NCBI RefSeq assembly: GCF_033063295.1
Contig: NZ_JAWJZH010000001.1
Coordinates: 248,001 to 312,000 of the forward strand
Source of the DNA: Nitrosomonas sp. Is35
GTDB taxonomy: Bacteria > Pseudomonadota > Gammaproteobacteria > Burkholderiales > Nitrosomonadaceae
Length of the DNA: 64,000 nucleotides
Reading direction: 5' to 3'
Shown here: positions 11,700 to 20,517 of the stretch, piece by piece
How positions within the stretch are numbered: position 1 is the first letter of the stretch
Layout: each line of letters begins with the position of its first letter
Translations under genes and position numbers: made by a program
The notes under the pieces: model-generated
Seen by the model: only the letters and a program-made list of their open reading frames with translations
Told to the model about the DNA's origin: nothing
Database searches by the model: none

Positions 11700-12746
11700 A
11701 TGATCGAAACGGATCGACTGGTTACCGCAATCACTTCATCATCGCAGGAAGAAATTCTGGAGCGCGCGTTACGCCCGAAACAACTGGAGGAATATGTCGG
11801 CCAGGAAAAAATACGCGGGCAGTTGCAGATTTTCATTGAAGCCGCAAGGAAGCGGCGCGAGGCGCTCGATCATGTGCTGTTGTTCGGTCCTCCGGGTTTA
11901 GGTAAAACTACCCTCGCGCATATTATCGCCAGGGAAATGGGTGTGAATCTGCGGCAAACTTCCGGCCCGGTTCTGGAACGGCCAGGTGATTTGGCCGCTT
12001 TGCTGACCAACCTGGAACCCAATGATGTATTGTTTATCGACGAGATTCACCGCTTATCGCCGATGGTTGAAGAAATTTTGTATCCAGCGCTGGAAGATTA
12101 TCAGTTGGATATCATGATTGGTGAGGGACCGGCGGCACGATCGGTTAAGTTGGATTTGCCACCATTCACTTTGGTAGGCGCAACGACACGCGCCGGTATG
12201 CTAACTAATCCGTTACGCGATCGCTTTGGCATCGTTTCCCGGCTGGAGTTTTATACACCGGAAGAGCTGAGCAAAATAGTGAGCCGTTCCGCAGGATTGC
12301 TGAATGTGAAGATATCCCCGGATGGTGCGTTTGAAATTGCACGCCGCGCGCGTGGCACGCCACGGATAGTGAATCGATTGTTACGCCGGGTGCGTGATTA
12401 CGCTGAAGTCAAAGCCGATGGACATGTAACACGTGTAGTGGCGGATGCGGCCTTAAGCATGTTGGATGTAGACGCCATAGGTCTGGATATCATGGATCGA
12501 AAATTATTGTTGGCGGTGCTGGAGAAATTTGGCGGCGGGCCAGTTGGTGTCGATAATCTCGCTGCAGCGATCAGTGAAGAAAGGGATACGATCGAAGATG
12601 TATTGGAGCCCTATTTAATCCAGCAGGGGTTCCTGAAACGGACACCGAGAGGCCGGATGGCAACAGCGGCTACGTATCAGCATTTTGGTATTACCTTGCC
12701 CAGAGACGAGCTCAGTAATGGTTTGCGGGAAGAAAATAATTCATAG
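11700..12746 (+). CDS. ruvB: Holliday junction branch-migration ATPase RuvB
   Basis: RuvB is the AAA+ motor that drives branch migration with RuvA. The 348 residues show Walker [13 protein letters not shown], Walker [10 protein letters not shown], the sensor segment [19 protein letters not shown] and the C-terminal winged helix with RTPRGRMAT. Length and motifs match the family. GAGGAGTAGTGA precedes the ATG at 11700. It is the third ruv gene in one direction. Confidence 0.98.
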   Translation: MIETDRLVTAITSSSQEEILERALRPKQLEEYVGQEKIRGQLQIFIEAARKRREALDHVLLFGPPGLGKTTLAHIIAREMGVNLRQTSGPVLERPGDLAALLTNLEPNDVLFIDEIHRLSPMVEEILYPALEDYQLDIMIGEGPAARSVKLDLPPFTLVGATTRAGMLTNPLRDRFGIVSRLEFYTPEELSKIVSRSAGLLNVKISPDGAFEIARRARGTPRIVNRLLRRVRDYAEVKADGHVTRVVADAALSMLDVDAIGLDIMDRKLLLAVLEKFGGGPVGVDNLAAAISEERDTIEDVLEPYLIQQGFLKRTPRGRMATAATYQHFGITLPRDELSNGLREENNS

Positions 12747-12772
12747 TTATTTGTTTTGGTATCTCAAAATTT

Positions 12773-13207
12773 ATGCAAATCCATACATTACGCATCATCG
12801 TCGCTATTTTGCTGACATCGGTTGTCATGTTGTATTTTTATACGGATCGTGAAAAGAGCTACTACACTAAGGCTGCGGAACCGGCTGTTGCTCAGATTCT
12901 CACTGAAATTTCCAGTTGGGAAAAACAAAAATTGCTGCTTCACTTGGCGCCGGAAGCCAAGCAAACAATCAATGATGAGCAACTGGATGAATTGTTAAAA
13001 CTTTATCGCGGTTTTGGCCGATTTCAATCCATTCAGGAACTTAATTTTTCGCGCACGGTGAGCGCATTCTCGCTGATGGGTGAAAAGCGAATCAATTACT
13101 CCGGCATAGCTAAATTTGATGTAAGCCTTGTCAATTTGAATATTACTCTGATTGAACGTGGCGGATTTTTTCTTGTTTATAACTTTACTTTGGCAAAAGC
13201 CAAGTAA
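12773..13207 (+). CDS. Hypothetical single-pass anchored protein
   Basis: I do not recognise a family. The 144 residues begin with a hydrophobic segment (about residues 7-23) that could be an uncleaved anchor or a signal peptide, followed by a soluble part of about 115 residues with predicted helices and then strands. The C-terminal half (FSLMGEKRINYSGIAKF, then strand-rich sequence) resembles small periplasmic alpha/beta folds, but this is only an impression. It starts 26 bases after ruvB and could be its last cotranscribed gene. Codon use looks like that of its neighbours. Confidence 0.7.
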   Translation: MQIHTLRIIVAILLTSVVMLYFYTDREKSYYTKAAEPAVAQILTEISSWEKQKLLLHLAPEAKQTINDEQLDELLKLYRGFGRFQSIQELNFSRTVSAFSLMGEKRINYSGIAKFDVSLVNLNITLIERGGFFLVYNFTLAKAK

Positions 13208-13239
13208 GAATAATGTAATTAAAAGATTGACATAATCCA

Positions 13240-13248
13240 TGCTATGAT
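13240..13248 (+). promoter_or_regulatory. Putative extended -10 promoter element for the BI-1 family gene
   Basis: TGCTATGAT matches an extended -10 (TGnTATAAT) with one mismatch. No good -35 lies at the normal distance, though a TTGACA is present closer upstream at 13227-13232. It sits about 85 bases before the ATG at 13333. Confidence 0.4.
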
Positions 13249-13255
13249 AGTTTGA

Positions 13256-13274
13256 ACTATATTTTGGATATAGT
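13256..13274. repeat. 7-bp dyad in the leader of the BI-1 family gene
   Basis: ACTATAT and ATATAGT flank TTTGG, just downstream of the putative -10 element. Its position would suit an operator; it could equally be chance. Confidence 0.3.
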
Positions 13275-13332
13275 AGTCATAGCGGTCGTTAGAGGATAGT
13301 TTTGTATGAATTTCACAAGGGAGGCTATTTAA

Positions 13333-14004
13333 ATGAATCAAAATTACTCGACAGTTGCGCAAAGATCTACGTCTGCAATTGCAACAAATAAGGTGCTGCG
13401 TAATACCTATTTGCTTTTATCCATGACATTGTTGTTCAGCGGATTTACTGCTGCGCTTTCAATGATGATGAATACGCCACCGATGACCTATTTAATATCT
13501 GTTATCGGCGGTATGGTAATCGCCATGTTTGTGTTACCGCGTTTTGCCAATTCACCGGCGGGCATTGGAATCGTTTTTTTGATTACCGGTATGCTGGGAT
13601 TTGGGTTGGGACCAGTGCTGAGCATGTATGCATCTCTGCCTAATGGCGGGAATATCATTACGTTGTCGTTAGTTGGCACGGGTGTTATATTTATAGGCTT
13701 GTCCGCGTACGCATTGGCTACAAAAAAAGACTTCAGCTTTTTAGGCGGATTTTTGATGGTGGGTTTCCTGCTGGTATTGTTGGCAGCGCTGGCTAATATT
13801 TTTCTGCAGATACCGGCCATGTCATTAATGATTTCCGCAGTTGTCATCATGATAATGAGCGGTTTTATTCTGTACGACACCAGCCGCATTATTCATGGTG
13901 GAGAAACCAATTATGTATTGGCTACGATTGGACTGTACATGACAATTTTTAATATTTTTATCAGTTTGCTGCAAATATTGGGAATTATGAGCAACGATGA
14001 TTAA
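13333..14004 (+). CDS. Bax inhibitor-1 / YccA family membrane protein
   Basis: The 223-residue protein is almost entirely hydrophobic, with about seven transmembrane helices after a short polar N-terminus. The RNTYLLLSMTLLFSG start and the C-terminal helices with FILYDTSRIIHGGETNYVLAT followed by YMTIFNIFISLLQIL are typical of the BI-1/YccA branch. Homologues are linked to membrane protein quality control (YccA with FtsH) or calcium leak; which applies here is not visible. GGGAGGCTATTTAA precedes the ATG. A strong terminator follows, so it is the end of its transcript. Confidence 0.93.
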   Translation: MNQNYSTVAQRSTSAIATNKVLRNTYLLLSMTLLFSGFTAALSMMMNTPPMTYLISVIGGMVIAMFVLPRFANSPAGIGIVFLITGMLGFGLGPVLSMYASLPNGGNIITLSLVGTGVIFIGLSAYALATKKDFSFLGGFLMVGFLLVLLAALANIFLQIPAMSLMISAVVIMIMSGFILYDTSRIIHGGETNYVLATIGLYMTIFNIFISLLQILGIMSNDD

Positions 14005-14033
14005 TTCCTAAGTTCGTTTGTTTTAGGCATTTG

Positions 14034-14062
14034 AAGCCCCGGTTTAGCCGGGGCTTTGTTTT
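14034..14062 (+). terminator. Rho-independent terminator after the BI-1 family gene
   Basis: AAGCCCCGG and CCGGGGCTT form a GC-rich stem with a short loop, followed by TGTTTT. It lies 30 bases after the stop at 14004. Confidence 0.92.
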
Positions 14063-14095
14063 GGAACGAGTGTCCAGGTTAATTCGGGATCAATT

Positions 14096-14275
14096 ATGGA
14101 TTGGATGGAAATTATTTCTGCTTTGGCATTAATCGCGTTCATTATCTTTTTATTTCCGGCAGCCCGGGAAATGATAAAAAACAACCCGCAGGGAACATCG
14201 TCCGATTGGATGAGTTTTGTCATTCCTATAATAGCTATAGCCTTATTTGTCACATTTTTGGTAATGTTGGTGTAA
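14096..14275 (+). CDS. Small two-helix membrane protein, 59 residues
   Basis: An ATG at 14096 opens a 59-codon frame ending in TAA at 14275. The translation has a hydrophobic helix (residues about 5-22, ending IIFLFPAARE), a short polar loop with NNPQGTSSDW, and a second helix (about 40-59). Two helices of membrane-spanning length with a charged connector argue for a real protein and not random sequence. I do not recognise the family. It follows the BI-1 terminator and precedes the cox promoter region, so it may have its own promoter. Confidence 0.65.
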   Translation: MDWMEIISALALIAFIIFLFPAAREMIKNNPQGTSSDWMSFVIPIIAIALFVTFLVMLV

Positions 14276-14740
14276 CTCTAATTTTGTCGTGGGTAGGTAG
14301 AATTTCAGTCAAAGAAAATTTCAGATTGGAATGTGGTGATGATGTATTTTAACGTAGCACTTGTATCAATAATTAAGATGAAATTTTCTGCTTTATGCGG
14401 TGTTTCTTAGTAGTGTTCTTAGGGCAATACCATTTTATAAGCATGGGAATATTGCTATAAAAATCATGATTTTTCCTTGTTTGAGCAGCGGTGGCATGCT
14501 AGAATTTCCATTCGATTAATTAGCATGTAGAAGATATCTATAACTAAGAAAATCTAAGTTGCGGATAATTAGGAAATTCGGCCAAGGAAATTTAATTAGC
14601 GTCAATCATGGTGTGGTTTTAACAAAGTAAGATTCTGGCGTATGACTTCCGTTAGCTGGCTGAACAAAAAAGCGTGCAGGTAGGTGGCGTTCTTGGTTGT
14701 ACCTAGATCTGTAAAATTAGTAATCATGTGGGGGGGAAAT
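14276..14740. other. Non-coding region before the cox operon
   Basis: This AT-rich stretch of 465 bases carries no convincing gene. It contains the putative cox promoter at 14477-14505, leaving a leader of about 230 bases before coxB. In the same frame as coxB an alternative upstream start exists at 14684, but it would add an unlikely leader to the protein. Confidence 0.6.
14477..14505 (+). promoter_or_regulatory. Putative sigma-70 promoter of the cox operon
   Basis: TTGTTT (14477-14482) and TAGAAT (14500-14505) are spaced by 17 bases, and TGC immediately before the -10 makes it an extended -10 element. It is the best promoter-like match in the 465-base gap upstream of coxB. Confidence 0.5.
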
Positions 14741-15562
14741 ATGAGAAGTAAATCAGTAGTAACGCTGTCTGGAATATCCGCTCTTGCTTTGTACTCAAGC
14801 ATGGCGGTGGGATCTAAATATAATTTTCCAGAACCGCAGAGTGTCATAGCAAGAGATATCTACGATCAGCACATTTTGCTTATGTGGATTTGTTTGGCTA
14901 TATTCATAGCCGTTTTTGGGGTTATGTTTTATTCGATACTCAAACATAGAAAGTCTTTGGGTTATAAAGCGGCGAATTTTCATCACAGTACAGCCGTTGA
15001 GTTTATTTGGACCATCATACCTTGTATCATTTTGATTGCGATGGCTTATCCTGCAACAAAAACAGTGATTGCAATGAAAGATACATCAAGTCCTGATATG
15101 ACCATTAAAGCAACTGGCTATCAATGGATGTGGGGTTATGATTATCTCCAAGGTGAGGGCGAGGGTATTAGTTTCTATAGCAAGCTTTCGACACCGCCCG
15201 CTCAAGTTGAGAATAAAGCGCCTAAAGGCGAGAACTATCTGCTGGAAGTGGATAATCGTGTAGTGGTGCCAGTTGGAAAAAAAGTGCGCGTTATACTGAC
15301 AGCAAACGATGTGATTCATGCATGGTGGGTACCAGCATTGGGTATCAAGCAGGATGCTGTGCCGGGTTTTATTCGTGATACATGGTTCACGGCGGATAAA
15401 CCAGGGATTTATCGTGGTCAGTGTGCCGAATTGTGTGGTAAAGATCATGGATTTATGCCGATTGTGGTAGAAGTCATGGAAGCAGGTGAATATTCGAAAT
15501 GGGCGGCCGCTCAGTTGAATGCATCTGCAGTTAAAACATCAATGCATGTAGAAAATAAGTAA
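14741..15562 (+). CDS. coxB: Cytochrome c oxidase subunit II
   Basis: Subunit II accepts electrons from cytochrome c at the binuclear CuA centre. I start it at ATG 14741, directly behind a G-rich GGGGGGGAAAT ribosome site, giving 273 residues with a hydrophobic N-terminal segment and two further transmembrane helices before the periplasmic cupredoxin domain. CuA ligands are visible: the His in NDVIHAWW and the GQCAELCGKDHGFM loop with both Cys, His and Met. No cytochrome c domain is fused at the C-terminus. It heads the cox operon, 12 bases before coxA. Confidence 0.96.
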   Translation: MRSKSVVTLSGISALALYSSMAVGSKYNFPEPQSVIARDIYDQHILLMWICLAIFIAVFGVMFYSILKHRKSLGYKAANFHHSTAVEFIWTIIPCIILIAMAYPATKTVIAMKDTSSPDMTIKATGYQWMWGYDYLQGEGEGISFYSKLSTPPAQVENKAPKGENYLLEVDNRVVVPVGKKVRVILTANDVIHAWWVPALGIKQDAVPGFIRDTWFTADKPGIYRGQCAELCGKDHGFMPIVVEVMEAGEYSKWAAAQLNASAVKTSMHVENK

Positions 15563-15574
15563 AAGGAGATAATT

Positions 15575-17161
15575 ATGGCAGCAGTACATGGTGACGCACA
15601 CGGTCACGGACATGATGATCATCATCCCAGTGGGATAATGCGTTGGGTTAGAACGACCAATCATAAAGATATTGGTACGATGTACCTATGGTTCAGTTTT
15701 ACCATGTTTCTTGTGGGCGGTTTTTTGGCTATGGGTATTCGAGCAGAGCTATACCAGCCAGGGATTCAAATCTTAGAACCTGAATTATTTAATCAATTTA
15801 CGACTCTTCATGGCTTAATTATGGTGTTTGGCGCCATTATGCCGGCTTTCGTGGGCTTTGCGAACTGGCAAGTGCCGTTAATGATCGGCGCGCCAGATAT
15901 GGCATTTGCGCGCATGAATAACTGGAGTTTTTGGTTATTGCCTGTAGCGGGAACTTTGCTTGTTAGTTCGTTCTTTGTGCCAGGTGGCGCAGCAGCGGGC
16001 GGTTGGACTTTTTATCCGCCACTATCAGTACAAGGTGGTTTGGGTGTTGATCTGATGATTTTCTCAGTGCATATCTTGGGAGCATCCTCAATCATGGGTT
16101 CGATCAATATCATAACGACCATTTTGAATATGCGCGCGCCTGGTATGACGCTGATGAAGATGCCGATGTTTGTGTGGACATGGTTAATTACCGCTTATTT
16201 GCTGGTATTGGTAATGCCAGTGTTAGCAGGTGTGGTAACCATGTTGTTGACCGATCGTCATTTCGGCACAAGCTTCTTCAATGCAGCTGGCGGTGGTGAC
16301 CCAGTAATGTTCCAGCATATTTTCTGGTTTTTTGGTCATCCAGAAGTTTACATTATGATTTTGCCAGCGTTCGGGATTGTTTCTGAAATTATTCCAACGT
16401 TCTCACGTAAACCGTTATTTGGTTATTCATCAATGGTTTATGCTACTGCGTCGATCGCTATTTTGTCGTGTGTAGTTTGGGCGCATCATATGTTTACAGC
16501 CGGTATGCCAACCGTTGGTCAGTTGTTCTTTATGTATGCAACGATGTTGATTGCAGTACCAACAGGGGTGAAAGTATTTAACTGGACAGCAACAATGTGG
16601 CGCGGATCAATGTCTTTCGAGACACCAATGTTATTTGCAATAGGTTTTATTTTCTTGTTTGTAATCGGTGGATTCAGTGGCGTTATTTGCGCAATCGTAC
16701 CGATTGATATTCAAGTGCAAGATACCTACTATGTCATTGCACATTTCCATTATGTGTTAGTTTCAGGTGCATTATTCTCATTGTTCGCAGGTGTATATTA
16801 TTGGCTGCCAAAATGGACCGGTCATATGTACAGCGAAACATTGGGTAAAGCACATTTCTGGTTGTCAATGTTCTTCTTCAATCTGACATTCTTTGTTCAG
16901 CATTTCTTAGGTTTAGCTGGAATGCCACGTAGAATTCCGGATTACAATATCCAATTTGCCGATTTCAATATGATTTCAAGTATCGGTGCGTTTGGATTTG
17001 GATTGACACAATTGCTTTTCTTGTACATTGTGATTAATTGCATTCGTAGTGGAGAAAAAGCGCCACAAATGCCGTGGGATGGTGCAACGACTTTGGAATG
17101 GACACACTTGCCTTCACCGGCTCCATACCATAGTTTTGAAACACCACCTATCGTTAAGTAA
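15575..17161 (+). CDS. coxA: Cytochrome c oxidase subunit I (aa3 type)
   Basis: This is the catalytic haem-copper subunit that reduces oxygen and pumps protons. The 528 residues contain the CuB/Tyr segment [10 protein letters not shown], the paired histidines in WAHHMF, and the haem ligand stretch HFHYVLVSG. The D-channel entrance [16 protein letters not shown] and the K-channel lysine in PTGVKVFNW are present, so it looks like an A-type oxidase. The first 20 residues are His/Gly-rich ([13 protein letters not shown]), which may bind metal. AAAGGAGATAATT precedes the ATG. Confidence 0.98.
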   Translation: MAAVHGDAHGHGHDDHHPSGIMRWVRTTNHKDIGTMYLWFSFTMFLVGGFLAMGIRAELYQPGIQILEPELFNQFTTLHGLIMVFGAIMPAFVGFANWQVPLMIGAPDMAFARMNNWSFWLLPVAGTLLVSSFFVPGGAAAGGWTFYPPLSVQGGLGVDLMIFSVHILGASSIMGSINIITTILNMRAPGMTLMKMPMFVWTWLITAYLLVLVMPVLAGVVTMLLTDRHFGTSFFNAAGGGDPVMFQHIFWFFGHPEVYIMILPAFGIVSEIIPTFSRKPLFGYSSMVYATASIAILSCVVWAHHMFTAGMPTVGQLFFMYATMLIAVPTGVKVFNWTATMWRGSMSFETPMLFAIGFIFLFVIGGFSGVICAIVPIDIQVQDTYYVIAHFHYVLVSGALFSLFAGVYYWLPKWTGHMYSETLGKAHFWLSMFFFNLTFFVQHFLGLAGMPRRIPDYNIQFADFNMISSIGAFGFGLTQLLFLYIVINCIRSGEKAPQMPWDGATTLEWTHLPSPAPYHSFETPPIVK

Positions 17162-17182
17162 ATGGAGTAGTTAGGAAATCTT

Positions 17183-17290
17183 ATGTCACAGGAAACGGAT
17201 CTGAAGCGCAAAAAAATTAGAACAGCAATGTTTCTATTAATGACTGTATTAGCGCTTTATATAACGGTAATCATAAAACAATGGGATTGA
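17183..17290 (+). CDS. Cytochrome oxidase small assembly protein, 35 residues
   Basis: An ATG at 17183 behind TTAGGAAATCTT opens a 35-codon frame ending in TGA at 17290. The peptide has a charged N-terminus (about 14 residues, KRKKIR) and one transmembrane helix, ending KQWD. Peptides of this kind between coxA and ctaG are annotated as small oxidase assembly proteins in other betaproteobacteria. It overlaps the ctaG start by ten bases, so ctaG translation is probably coupled to it. Confidence 0.75.
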   Translation: MSQETDLKRKKIRTAMFLLMTVLALYITVIIKQWD

Positions 17291-17832
17291 TAAATAGCAA
17301 TTCTAGAGCGAACGTGCTGATGTTTAAGAAGCTAATGATTTTCTCATTAGTGATGTTCGTATTTGGTTATGCATTAGTCCCATTTTATGAGAAGTTTTGT
17401 GAAGTAACCGGAATTAATAATCTGTTGCAGCCAGATGTTCTAACTAAAGATAACTGGGTGGATGAAACGCGTTGGGTCACAATTGAGTTTGATGCCAATA
17501 TAAGAGGATTACCTTGGCAATTCAAACCTCTTCAATCGAGCGCTCGCATTCATCCAGGAGAGCCGATTACTGTGATGTATGAAATTACAAACAGCTCAAA
17601 TCGTGAGATAGCGGGACAAGCAATACCTAGTTATAGCCCACGGTTTTTGGAAAAACATTTAAAGAAATTTGAGTGTTTTTGCTTTACAAAGCAAGTGCTG
17701 AAAGCGAATGAAACAAGGCAAATGCCGGTTCAATTTGTAGTTGAACCGGGATTGCCAGCCGATGTGGATACTGTGACGATTTCATACACTTTTTTCGAAT
17801 TACCAGATGGTGGTAGTACGACCAAAAAATAG
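17281..17832 (+). CDS. ctaG: Cytochrome c oxidase assembly protein CtaG/Cox11
   Basis: CtaG delivers copper to the CuB site of subunit I. The 183-residue protein has one N-terminal transmembrane helix (about residues 17-36) and a periplasmic domain with the copper-binding motif ECFCFTKQ. FYEKFCEVTG after the helix is also family-typical. The ATG at 17281 lacks a good ribosome site of its own and lies inside the end of the preceding 35-residue gene. Confidence 0.96.
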   Translation: MGLINSNSRANVLMFKKLMIFSLVMFVFGYALVPFYEKFCEVTGINNLLQPDVLTKDNWVDETRWVTIEFDANIRGLPWQFKPLQSSARIHPGEPITVMYEITNSSNREIAGQAIPSYSPRFLEKHLKKFECFCFTKQVLKANETRQMPVQFVVEPGLPADVDTVTISYTFFELPDGGSTTKK

Positions 17833-17842
17833 GGGATAGAAG

Positions 17843-18052
17843 TTGAACAATGTTACTGATAAACAAACCAGTGGAACAATTTGGCAAGTTGCAAAAGCAG
17901 TAATGTTCGCCTTTATGGGAATACGAAAAAAAAGTGATCTTGAAAAAGATGCGGCAACGTTGAAGCCAGTTCAATTAATCATCGGCGGAATTATAGGTGG
18001 TGCACTTTTTGTAATAAGCGTGATGCTTTTAGTCAGATTAGTTGTTAGTTAG
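17843..18052 (+). CDS. DUF2970 family small membrane protein
   Basis: A 69-residue protein starting at TTG 17843 behind GGGGATAGA. The N-terminal half contains TIWQVAKAVMFAFMGIRKKSD, followed by a single transmembrane helix near the C-terminus. This matches the DUF2970 family, which is commonly found between ctaG and coxC in betaproteobacterial cox operons. The function is unknown; context suggests oxidase assembly or stability. Confidence 0.85.
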   Translation: MNNVTDKQTSGTIWQVAKAVMFAFMGIRKKSDLEKDAATLKPVQLIIGGIIGGALFVISVMLLVRLVVS

Positions 18053-18088
18053 AATTTGAGAAAAACATAAAAGTAGGAGGAGAGAAGA

Positions 18089-18946
18089 ATGAGTCAAGAA
18101 TCAGGACATTATTACGTCCCAGCTCCATCGTCATATCCAATTATTGGATCAACGGCGATTTTGTTTATGGGATCAGGCGCAGCTCTGACCATGAATAAAA
18201 TAGAGCTAGGTTACGGTCTGTTAGCGATAGGTTTTGCAATTTTAATTTATATGTTGTTTGGTTGGTTTGGAACAGTAGCCAGAGAAAGTGAGAGTGGTAA
18301 ATATGGGGAGCAAGTGGATCGCTCTTTTCGTTGGGGAATGAGTTGGTTCATCTTTACTGAAGTTATGTTTTTCTGCGCATTCTTCGGCGCGTTGTGGTAC
18401 ATGCGCAACCTTTCGATACCATGGTTGCAAGAAGAAAGTACAGTGTTAGGTAATTCTTTCTGGTCAACCTATGACGGTACATGGCCGACAGCTGGTCCAG
18501 GCGTGCATGAGAAATTTACATCGATGGGTGCATGGGGATTGCCAGCATTTAATACAATGTTGCTTTTAACGTCAGGCGTTACAGTTACATTTGCGCACTG
18601 GAGACTAAAAGAAAACAGACGTGACGGACTGAAATTATGGTTGCTGGCGACTATATTCTTAGGTGCATTATTTATTGGATGTCAAGCATACGAATATATT
18701 CATGCATATAATGATTTGAATCTGAAATTGACATCAGGTGCATACGGTTCTACTTTTTTCATGTTGACCGGATTCCATGGCTTCCATGTGACAATCGGTA
18801 CGATTATGCTGATTGTGATTTATTTCCGAAGCGTAGCAGGTCATTTTACGCCAGAACATCATTTTGGCTTTGAAGGTGTGGCATGGTACTGGCACTTTGT
18901 TGACGTGGTATGGCTTGGATTGTTTGTGTTTGTGTATCTGATGTAA
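18089..18946 (+). CDS. coxC: Cytochrome c oxidase subunit III
   Basis: Subunit III stabilises the oxidase and its proton uptake path. The 285 residues form about seven transmembrane helices, with family segments FIFTEVMFFCAFF, LTGFHGFHVTIGT and the terminal WYWHFVDVVWLGLFVFVYL. AGGAGGAGAGAAG precedes the ATG. It is followed by a 221-base gap with a long inverted repeat before the SURF1 gene. Confidence 0.97.
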   Translation: MSQESGHYYVPAPSSYPIIGSTAILFMGSGAALTMNKIELGYGLLAIGFAILIYMLFGWFGTVARESESGKYGEQVDRSFRWGMSWFIFTEVMFFCAFFGALWYMRNLSIPWLQEESTVLGNSFWSTYDGTWPTAGPGVHEKFTSMGAWGLPAFNTMLLLTSGVTVTFAHWRLKENRRDGLKLWLLATIFLGALFIGCQAYEYIHAYNDLNLKLTSGAYGSTFFMLTGFHGFHVTIGTIMLIVIYFRSVAGHFTPEHHFGFEGVAWYWHFVDVVWLGLFVFVYLM

Positions 18947-18967
18947 ATTATTCAGTCATAGCAAGTT

Positions 18968-19054
18968 AAGATTCCAGCCTTTGCACCGAAAAAGTTGTGA
19001 ATTTCAAGTTAAAGTGAAAGCGCAGCAATAAAGTGTGTAAACGGCTGGAATCTT
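18968..19054. repeat. 12-bp perfect inverted repeat with 63-base loop after coxC
   Basis: AAGATTCCAGCC (18968-18979) is the exact reverse complement of GGCTGGAATCTT (19043-19054), which is followed by TGTTTAAA. The loop holds a minor TTCA/TGAA pairing. It could be a terminator or processing stem with a large loop, or a structured RNA between coxC and the SURF1 gene. Confidence 0.6.
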
Positions 19055-19167
19055 TGTTTAAACGATTAACTAATCAACAATTTAGATTGCAGCTTTCAAT
19101 AAAAATATCGGATTCCGGTAGTTCATTCAGAAGCAATTCACAATTCATATAGCAATATTCAAATAAA

Positions 19168-19890
19168 ATGAATCTATTGGGGTATCGCTTTGAACCAAAA
19201 CTGTGGGCAATTGCAATCACGATTGTTTCTGTAATAATTTTTATTGAGTTGGGTAAATGGCAATTATCGCGTGCAGAAGAAAAAAGTGCGCAATTTGAGC
19301 AATTGGAACAATACGCAAAACAGCCCGCAGTTTTATTGCCTGGTACTTTGGTAAAGTTAAAAGATTTTCAATATCGTGATGTGGAGGTAAGTGGTGAATA
19401 CTTACCGGAGCATACAATTTATCTGGATAACAAAACATACCATGGTCGAGCAGGCTACCACATTATCACGCCGCTTAAAATTTTGAACAGCGCGCTTTAT
19501 GTGATAGTAAATAGAGGTTGGGTTGCAACAGGATCGGATCGGTCAGTATTACCTGCCGTCGCGGAAGTACGTGGTGAAGTAAAAATTACAGGAATTGCAG
19601 CGTCGCCTGAAATCAGAACGCTCGAGATTTCGGATAGAGCTAATGAAGGGCAGGTGTGGGATAATTTCGACATACAGCGGTATCAAGAAATTACTGGTTT
19701 AACATTGCAGCCGCTGATGCTTCTACAGAAAAGTGAAGAAAAAGACGGATTGATACGAGATTGGAGTAAGCCTGATTCGGGTGCTTCTAAAAATATCGGT
19801 TATGCGATTCAATGGTTTTCATTAGCTGCGACAGCAGTAATTATTTTCATAGTGTTGAATGTCAAACGAAAAAATTCAAAAAACAAATAG
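19168..19890 (+). CDS. SURF1 family cytochrome oxidase assembly protein
   Basis: SURF1/Shy1 proteins help insert haem a into subunit I. The 240-residue protein has one N-terminal helix (about 10-27), a periplasmic domain, and a C-terminal helix (about 213-232), the classical topology. The family segments GKWQLSRAEEK, NRGWVATGSDR, WDNFD and NIGYAIQWFSLA are present. The last 32 bases overlap the next gene. No separate DUF2909-type small gene precedes it, unlike in several relatives. Confidence 0.95.
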   Translation: MNLLGYRFEPKLWAIAITIVSVIIFIELGKWQLSRAEEKSAQFEQLEQYAKQPAVLLPGTLVKLKDFQYRDVEVSGEYLPEHTIYLDNKTYHGRAGYHIITPLKILNSALYVIVNRGWVATGSDRSVLPAVAEVRGEVKITGIAASPEIRTLEISDRANEGQVWDNFDIQRYQEITGLTLQPLMLLQKSEEKDGLIRDWSKPDSGASKNIGYAIQWFSLAATAVIIFIVLNVKRKNSKNK

Positions 19891-20440
19891 ACGTAAGTTT
19901 TTATTATTGCTAGCACTAATGTGTTCTCCGGTAATAATTTCATATGCACTCTATTTCTTCGAATATAGACCTATTAGTACACATTATGGTGATTTGCTGC
20001 CTATTGTGAAGGTTACGGGAAAAGGTACAAATCTTACAGATAACACGATTCTACGCATGAAGGATTTGCATGGTAAATGGGTATTAGTCACGGTAGATTC
20101 TGGTCATTGCGATGAAGCGTGCAAAGAAAAATTATATTTCATGCGTCAAGTAAGACTTGTGCAGGGAAAACAAAAACATCGGATCGAACGGTTATGGCTC
20201 ATAAATGACGATAGTGCACCCGATGCTGAACTTATTAAAGAATATGAAGGCATGTTTTTTGTGAATGCTGAAAATAGTGAAATTTTAAGTTTTATAGAAA
20301 ATGCTGAAACACAAACAAAACATATTTATCTCATCGATCCGATGGGTAATTTAATGATGCGATTTCCAGAAAAAGTTAATGGAACCAAAATGGGGCAGGA
20401 TTTAAAAAGACTGCTGCACGTATCACAGATAGAACATTAA
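19859..20440 (+). CDS. Thioredoxin-fold (Sco-like) oxidase-associated protein with CxxxC
   Basis: The 193-residue protein has one N-terminal transmembrane helix (about 12-32) and a periplasmic domain. The segment GKWVLVTVDSGHCDEACKEKL contains a Cys-x3-Cys pair at the place where Sco proteins carry their CxxxC copper site, and HIYLIDPMGNLMMRFP matches the later strand of Sco/thioredoxin folds. It sits between SURF1 and ctaB, where other betaproteobacteria have an uncharacterised oxidase-linked gene. Copper or thiol chemistry at CuA is a reasonable inference. The distal histidine of true Sco is not evident. Confidence 0.75.
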   Translation: MSNEKIQKTNRRKFLLLLALMCSPVIISYALYFFEYRPISTHYGDLLPIVKVTGKGTNLTDNTILRMKDLHGKWVLVTVDSGHCDEACKEKLYFMRQVRLVQGKQKHRIERLWLINDDSAPDAELIKEYEGMFFVNAENSEILSFIENAETQTKHIYLIDPMGNLMMRFPEKVNGTKMGQDLKRLLHVSQIEH

Positions 20441-20517
20441 GACTGGCAGTTTTCTCCTCGTAGAAAACTATGTAACTAATAAATAAAAAATATTCGATTT
20501 GCAAGGAGGTTAATAAG

